NCBI GenBank assembly: GCA_029939445.1
Contig: JAOZSY010000098.1
Span: 1-9,391, forward strand
Source of the DNA: Bacteroidales bacterium
Lineage (GTDB): Bacteria > Bacteroidota > Bacteroidia > Bacteroidales > UBA1556
Length of the DNA: 9,391 bases
Direction of reading: 5' to 3'
Shown here: one piece after another, positions 6,361 through 9,391 of the stretch
How the letters are laid out: each line of letters begins with the position of its first letter
Numbering within the stretch: the stretch's first letter is position 1
Notes under the pieces: model-generated
The model's input: only the letters and a program-made list of their open reading frames with translations
What the model was told of the DNA's origin: nothing
The model's database searches: none
Position numbers and translations under genes: made by a program

Positions 6361-6852
6361 ATGAAACCAATATCAATAATAGTAGCAATAGCATCAAATT
6401 ATGCAATAGGAAAAGATAATGACCTTTTATGGCATATTTCTGATGACCTAAAGCGATTTAAAAGAATAACATCAGGTCATCCTGTGGTTATGGGAAAAAA
6501 CACATTCTTTTCTTTACCTTTTCGTCCCCTGCCAAAGCGTAGGAATATAGTACTTACTGATGTGGTTGATGAAAAGATTGAAGGTTGCGAAATGGCATAT
6601 TCCATTGAGGAATCGATAGAAATGATGGATGCCTCTCAGGAGAACTTTATTATGGGTGGTGGTTCTATTTATAAGCAGTTTATGACAATTGCTAATAAGC
6701 TTTATATAACTCGTGTTCATCAAGATTTTGATGCTGATACATTTTTCCCTGATATTGATTTAGAGATATGGAAATTAGTAGAAAAAACAGATATGGAGCC
6801 AGAAAAGGAAGGAAGCTTTGCTTTTACTTATGAAATCTATGAGAGAAAATAA
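6361..6852 (+). CDS. folA: Dihydrofolate reductase
   Basis: The 163-residue protein has the normal length for FolA, which reduces dihydrofolate to tetrahydrofolate with NADPH in the cytosol. It starts with MKPISIIVAIASNYAIGKDNDL, the usual first strand and Met20-type loop. LLWHISDDLKRFK (22-34) carries W24 and the catalytic acid D29, the counterpart of E. coli D27. VVMGKNTF (42-49) and RPLPKRRNIVLT (55-66) are NADPH- and folate-contact segments, and MGGGSIY (98-104) is the glycine-rich cofactor loop. The open frame extends upstream to TTG 6310 and ATG 6322, but those codons overlap the promoter at 6309-6339 and the extension has no family counterpart, so ATG 6361 is chosen. The gene follows thyA after 114 bp and recycles the dihydrofolate that ThyA makes. 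It may be read both from the upstream operon and from its own promoter. A strong terminator follows. Confidence 0.96.
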   Translation: MKPISIIVAIASNYAIGKDNDLLWHISDDLKRFKRITSGHPVVMGKNTFFSLPFRPLPKRRNIVLTDVVDEKIEGCEMAYSIEESIEMMDASQENFIMGGGSIYKQFMTIANKLYITRVHQDFDADTFFPDIDLEIWKLVEKTDMEPEKEGSFAFTYEIYERK

Positions 6853-6868
6853 ATCTGATTTTATCCGT

Positions 6869-6906
6869 TAATAAAAAAAGGAGCTAATTAGCTCCTTTTT
6901 TTATTA
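6869..6906. terminator. Bidirectional intrinsic terminator (38-bp perfect palindrome)
   Basis: GGAGCTAATTAGCTCC (6880-6895) is flanked by seven A (6873-6879) and seven T (6896-6902), and pairing continues to 6869 and 6906, giving a perfect 38-bp palindrome. RNA from either strand forms a G/C-containing hairpin followed by a U run. It sits 17 bp after folA and 15 bp from the stop of the convergent DUF349 gene, so it should end both transcripts. Confidence 0.93.
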
Positions 6907-6921
6907 TCAATAATTTATAGC

Positions 6922-9201
6922 TTATAAACTACGTTTCATTTTATCAAATTGACGAAGTTTTGCTTTAAAGGTTTTTATATCATTCTTCGCTTTGACAATC
7001 TTTTTCTCAAAATCAGCTTTTAATAGGTCAGCATTCTTAGAGTTATTAAAGAAAGTCATATTGTTTTCCCACAAAGTTACATCCTTAACTATTGTGTCAA
7101 TCTTTCCTCTAATAAAATTGATTTCTTTTTGAATCATTTGTTCTGCATCTCTTGGATTTTCAGCTCCATCAAGTTTAGTTTTAAATGCAGCATTCTGAAA
7201 TTCAAATCTATCAATGTTTAAATTACTTAGGTGTTTTTCTACAACCTCTTGGAATTTAGCTTGTAAGCTATTCTTATCCTTGATTGGAACCCTTCCAACA
7301 TTTATCCAGTCGCGCTGATAGTTTTTAATAATTTCTAAGCTAGCTTTACTGTCATCAGTAAATTCTTGATTCTCAAATTTCTTGATAAGTTCAAGTTTTA
7401 ATGCTTTATTTTCTTTCTCCGAAGCATTTATATTCTTGAAAAATTCATCCTTTGTATTGAAAAAATGATCGCAAGCAGCTCTAAACTCTTTCCAAATATC
7501 ATTAGAATATTTTCTAGGAGTAGGGCCAATGGTTTTCCATTTCTTTTGAAGGTTAATTAGACTTTGAGTAGTATTTTTCCAATCGTCGCTATTCTTAATG
7601 GTGTTTGCCTGCTCTACCAAGTTTTGCTTAAGTTGGTAGTTATTCATTTGTTCGTCTTTAAGACTTCCAAAAAAGGCTTTCTTTTCATTAAAAAATAAAT
7701 TCATTGATTTTTTAAAACGCATCCAAATCTCATCATTCTGTTTCTTAGGCGTAGGACCAAGTTTTTTCCAATTTGCAAATATTTCGTTAATATTATCAGT
7801 TACATTATTCCAATTTTTAATATCGTCAGGAAGAACTTCTACCATAGCTTCTATCTTTTCGCAAAGAAAAGTCTTGAGTTCTAAATTCTGAAGCTGCTCC
7901 TTATGCATTTCTTCATAATGTTCTTGTCTTCTTTCGTTTACTTTGTCAGAAGCGTTCTTAAATCGCTCCCAAATTTCATCATTCTTTTCGTTAGGAACTG
8001 GCCCAACTTCTTTCCATTTAGTATGGTATTCTTGAAGAGTAAGGAATGACTTATTAATAGATTTTTCTAGAAGTAGTTCCTCTGCTTTTTCGCATAATAT
8101 GATCTTTTGCTCAAGATTCTTGTTTAATCCAATCATCATAAGCTCTTTATTAATTCTTACTTTATCGAAGAACTTCTCTACCAAAAAATGATAGTTTTCC
8201 CAAAGATTCTTAACCTCAGTTTGAGCTACAAGACCTATTTCTCTCCATTCTTCTTGCAGTTTCTGAAACGCCTTATATACAGTATTAAGGTTTTCGTCTG
8301 AATTAATCATATTACGTAAATTCTCAAGAAGGTCATTCTTTTTCTTAAGATTATCTACTTTCATTTGTTCCATTTGAGCTACATATATACGGCGCTTCTC
8401 CTTATATATATTATATGCTGAACGATACACTTCTTCATAATCAAACTTTATAGTTTTATAATTATCATCAGTGCCACCATTACTAATATGCTTGTCGTAA
8501 TGGTCTTGCTTTATTTGCTTTATTTTTTTTATGAAATTAGACTTAATACTACCAACATCTCTTTTAACACTTTCAATATTATCAGTATCAACAAGCTCTG
8601 TAAGAGCTGCTGCTAATTCTTCCATGCTGAGGTTTTCATAATCAACCACTTTAGTTACGTTATTGTCTTTAACGGCTGATTTATCATTTATATGTTCTTT
8701 GGACTTACTAGTTTCAATGCTAGTTTCTTCAGTTGAATTTTTAGGCTCTTCAACAGTAGTTTCTTCAATAGTTTCAGTTTCTTCTTCTACATTAGAACCC
8801 TCTTCAGTAGTAGTCTCTTCAATTACTTCTGGCTTATCCACCTTAATTTCTACCTCAGTATTTTCAGCCTCTTCGATAGTAATATCTTCCTTAACTTTAG
8901 GTTTTTCTTCTACCTTAGAATCCTCTTCAGTAGTAGTCTCTTCAATTACTTCTGGCTTATCTACCTTAATTTCTTCTTCTTCCGTAGCTTTAGTTTCTTC
9001 TTCAGAACTTTCAGTCTTTTTAGTAGTAGTTTCTTCTGTAGTTTCAATTATTTCTTCTACTTTAGAATCATTGCTAATAGTAGTTTTTTCAACTTCTGTA
9101 GCTTTAGTTTCTTCTTTAGCTGCTTCTTTTGCAGTTGTTGTGTCCTGTGGAGTTGTAATTTCATTCTCCACTTTGTCATTCTTTGCTTCTGTAGTATCCA
9201 T
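6922..9201 (-). CDS. DUF349 repeat protein with acidic Thr/Glu-rich N-terminus
   Basis: The 759-residue protein has three parts. Residues 1-180 are low-complexity, rich in Glu, Thr, Lys and Val, probably disordered, and include a 23-residue segment present twice (77-99 and 118-140). Residues about 185-300 are charged and helical. Five DUF349 repeats then follow, each marked by a Trp-x3-Gly core with Trp at 319, 396, 478, 555 and 632; the middle three have W-K-x-(V/L/I)-G-P-(V/T)-P and a following (E/D)-I-W-x-x-F. Spacing of 77-82 residues suggests a regular array of helical bundles. The C-terminus (about 665-759) looks coiled-coil. No signal peptide or membrane helix is visible, so it should be cytosolic. 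DUF349 has no function I can name with confidence; the architecture suggests a scaffold or binding protein. ATG 9201 is chosen over the adjacent TTG 9204. The gene stands alone, convergent with folA. Confidence 0.87.
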   Translation of the reverse strand: MDTTEAKNDKVENEITTPQDTTTAKEAAKEETKATEVEKTTISNDSKVEEIIETTEETTTKKTESSEEETKATEEEEIKVDKPEVIEETTTEEDSKVEEKPKVKEDITIEEAENTEVEIKVDKPEVIEETTTEEGSNVEEETETIEETTVEEPKNSTEETSIETSKSKEHINDKSAVKDNNVTKVVDYENLSMEELAAALTELVDTDNIESVKRDVGSIKSNFIKKIKQIKQDHYDKHISNGGTDDNYKTIKFDYEEVYRSAYNIYKEKRRIYVAQMEQMKVDNLKKKNDLLENLRNMINSDENLNTVYKAFQKLQEEWREIGLVAQTEVKNLWENYHFLVEKFFDKVRINKELMMIGLNKNLEQKIILCEKAEELLLEKSINKSFLTLQEYHTKWKEVGPVPNEKNDEIWERFKNASDKVNERRQEHYEEMHKEQLQNLELKTFLCEKIEAMVEVLPDDIKNWNNVTDNINEIFANWKKLGPTPKKQNDEIWMRFKKSMNLFFNEKKAFFGSLKDEQMNNYQLKQNLVEQANTIKNSDDWKNTTQSLINLQKKWKTIGPTPRKYSNDIWKEFRAACDHFFNTKDEFFKNINASEKENKALKLELIKKFENQEFTDDSKASLEIIKNYQRDWINVGRVPIKDKNSLQAKFQEVVEKHLSNLNIDRFEFQNAAFKTKLDGAENPRDAEQMIQKEINFIRGKIDTIVKDVTLWENNMTFFNNSKNADLLKADFEKKIVKAKNDIKTFKAKLRQFDKMKRSL
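8782..8974 (-). repeat. 70-bp direct repeat within the DUF349 gene
   Basis: Positions 8782-8851 and 8905-8974 are direct copies 123 bp (41 codons) apart. By base-by-base comparison they differ at three sites (8791/8914, 8798/8921 and 8839/8962). Two differences change the residue (Asp/Gly and Lys/Asn) and one is silent. The repeat encodes residues 77-99 and 118-140 of the acidic region. Offset and copy length keep the frame, so loss or gain of a unit would change only the length of the disordered region. Confidence 0.85.
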
Positions 9202-9249
9202 CAATCTTGTTTGATTAAATCTTGATTATTATTAAAATGCTTAGTTTCC

Positions 9250-9270
9250 AACGTATTTTCTTAATACGTT
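9250..9270 (-). promoter_or_regulatory. Hairpin in the 5' leader of the DUF349 gene
   Basis: AACGTATT (9250-9257) and AATACGTT (9263-9270) are perfect 8-bp inverted repeats around a 5-base loop. They lie between the candidate promoter box (9287-9294) and ATG 9201, about 49 bases before the start codon. No T run follows on the minus strand, so this is not an intrinsic terminator. It could be an operator for a dimeric regulator, an RNA-stabilising stem, or chance. Confidence 0.35.
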
Positions 9271-9286
9271 ATATAATATATTACTG

Positions 9287-9294
9287 CAAAAATA
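9287..9294 (-). promoter_or_regulatory. Candidate -7 box of the DUF349 gene
   Basis: On the minus strand 9294-9287 read TATTTTTG, an exact TAnnTTTG match, though no TTTG is seen at -33 spacing. Transcription would start near 9281, leaving an 80-base leader that contains the 9250-9270 hairpin. Beyond it, to the window edge (9295-9391), the sequence is A/T-rich and I see no gene. Confidence 0.4.
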
Positions 9295-9391
9295 TGAATA
9301 ATTGTATTCTATGGAGATTTATTTTTGTTTTAGCACAGTTTTTTTATTAAAGATAGGTTTATTAACAAATAATATTAATTAAAACCAAGAT

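Noticed and set aside
8663..9214. 183-codon open frame on the plus strand, rich in Ser and Val
   Set aside because: It is the exact antisense of the acidic Thr/Glu-rich head of the DUF349 protein. The low-complexity codons on that strand contain no complementary stops, and the product has no family features.
9311..9382. 23-codon ATG frame on the plus strand near the right edge
   Set aside because: It is short, A/T-rich and without recognisable features, and upstream promoter matches are poor.
1..9391. Mobile element, prophage, CRISPR array, toxin-antitoxin or defence system
   Set aside because: No transposase, integrase, terminal inverted repeats, spacer-repeat array or small paired genes were found. 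All sizeable frames are explained by housekeeping or conserved families.

Overview
The window is an A+T-rich chromosomal segment of a member of the Bacteroidota, probably Bacteroidales-like. The evidence is a PorQ gene (type IX secretion occurs only in this phylum and close relatives), promoter elements of the Bacteroidota type (-7 TAnnTTTG, -33 TTTG), start codons with A/T-rich leaders and no Shine-Dalgarno sequence, and gene families typical of the group. I see no phage, transposon, CRISPR, tRNA or rRNA sequence. Coding density is high and the genes look intact, apart from one cut by the left edge.

Layout, left to right. (1) The N-terminal 50 codons of lgt (lipoprotein maturation) run off the left edge on the minus strand. 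It is divergent from porQ, an outer-membrane protein of type IX secretion. (2) porQ converges on a minus-strand gene for a cytosolic M49 dipeptidyl-peptidase III with an intact HEIIGH zinc site. (3) A divergent intergenic region of about 240 bp separates that peptidase from a plus-strand run of four genes: a DUF151 'bifunctional nuclease' with a C-terminal UVR motif, the nucleoside:H+ symporter nupG, thymidylate synthase thyA and dihydrofolate reductase folA. (4) A 38-bp perfect palindrome flanked by A and T runs ends folA and the convergent gene. (5) That last gene, on the minus strand, encodes a 759-residue protein with an acidic Thr/Glu-rich N-terminus and five DUF349 repeats.

How the genes work together. 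The four-gene run forms a coherent dTMP/folate unit. NupG brings in nucleosides, ThyA makes dTMP and converts methylene-tetrahydrofolate to dihydrofolate, and FolA regenerates tetrahydrofolate. The nuclease-like protein at its head is the unexplained partner. folA also has the best promoter match in the window (TTTG, 19 bp, TATTTTTG), so it can probably be transcribed separately from thyA. The other genes are ordinary chromosomal neighbours without an obvious common role.

I do not see a clearly new defence, mobile or biosynthetic system. The points most worth a second look are the A/T-rich heptamer repeats at three stop codons, the DUF151-UVR/nupG/thyA/folA association, the DUF349 repeat protein with a recently duplicated acidic segment, and promoter boxes that revise several start codons.
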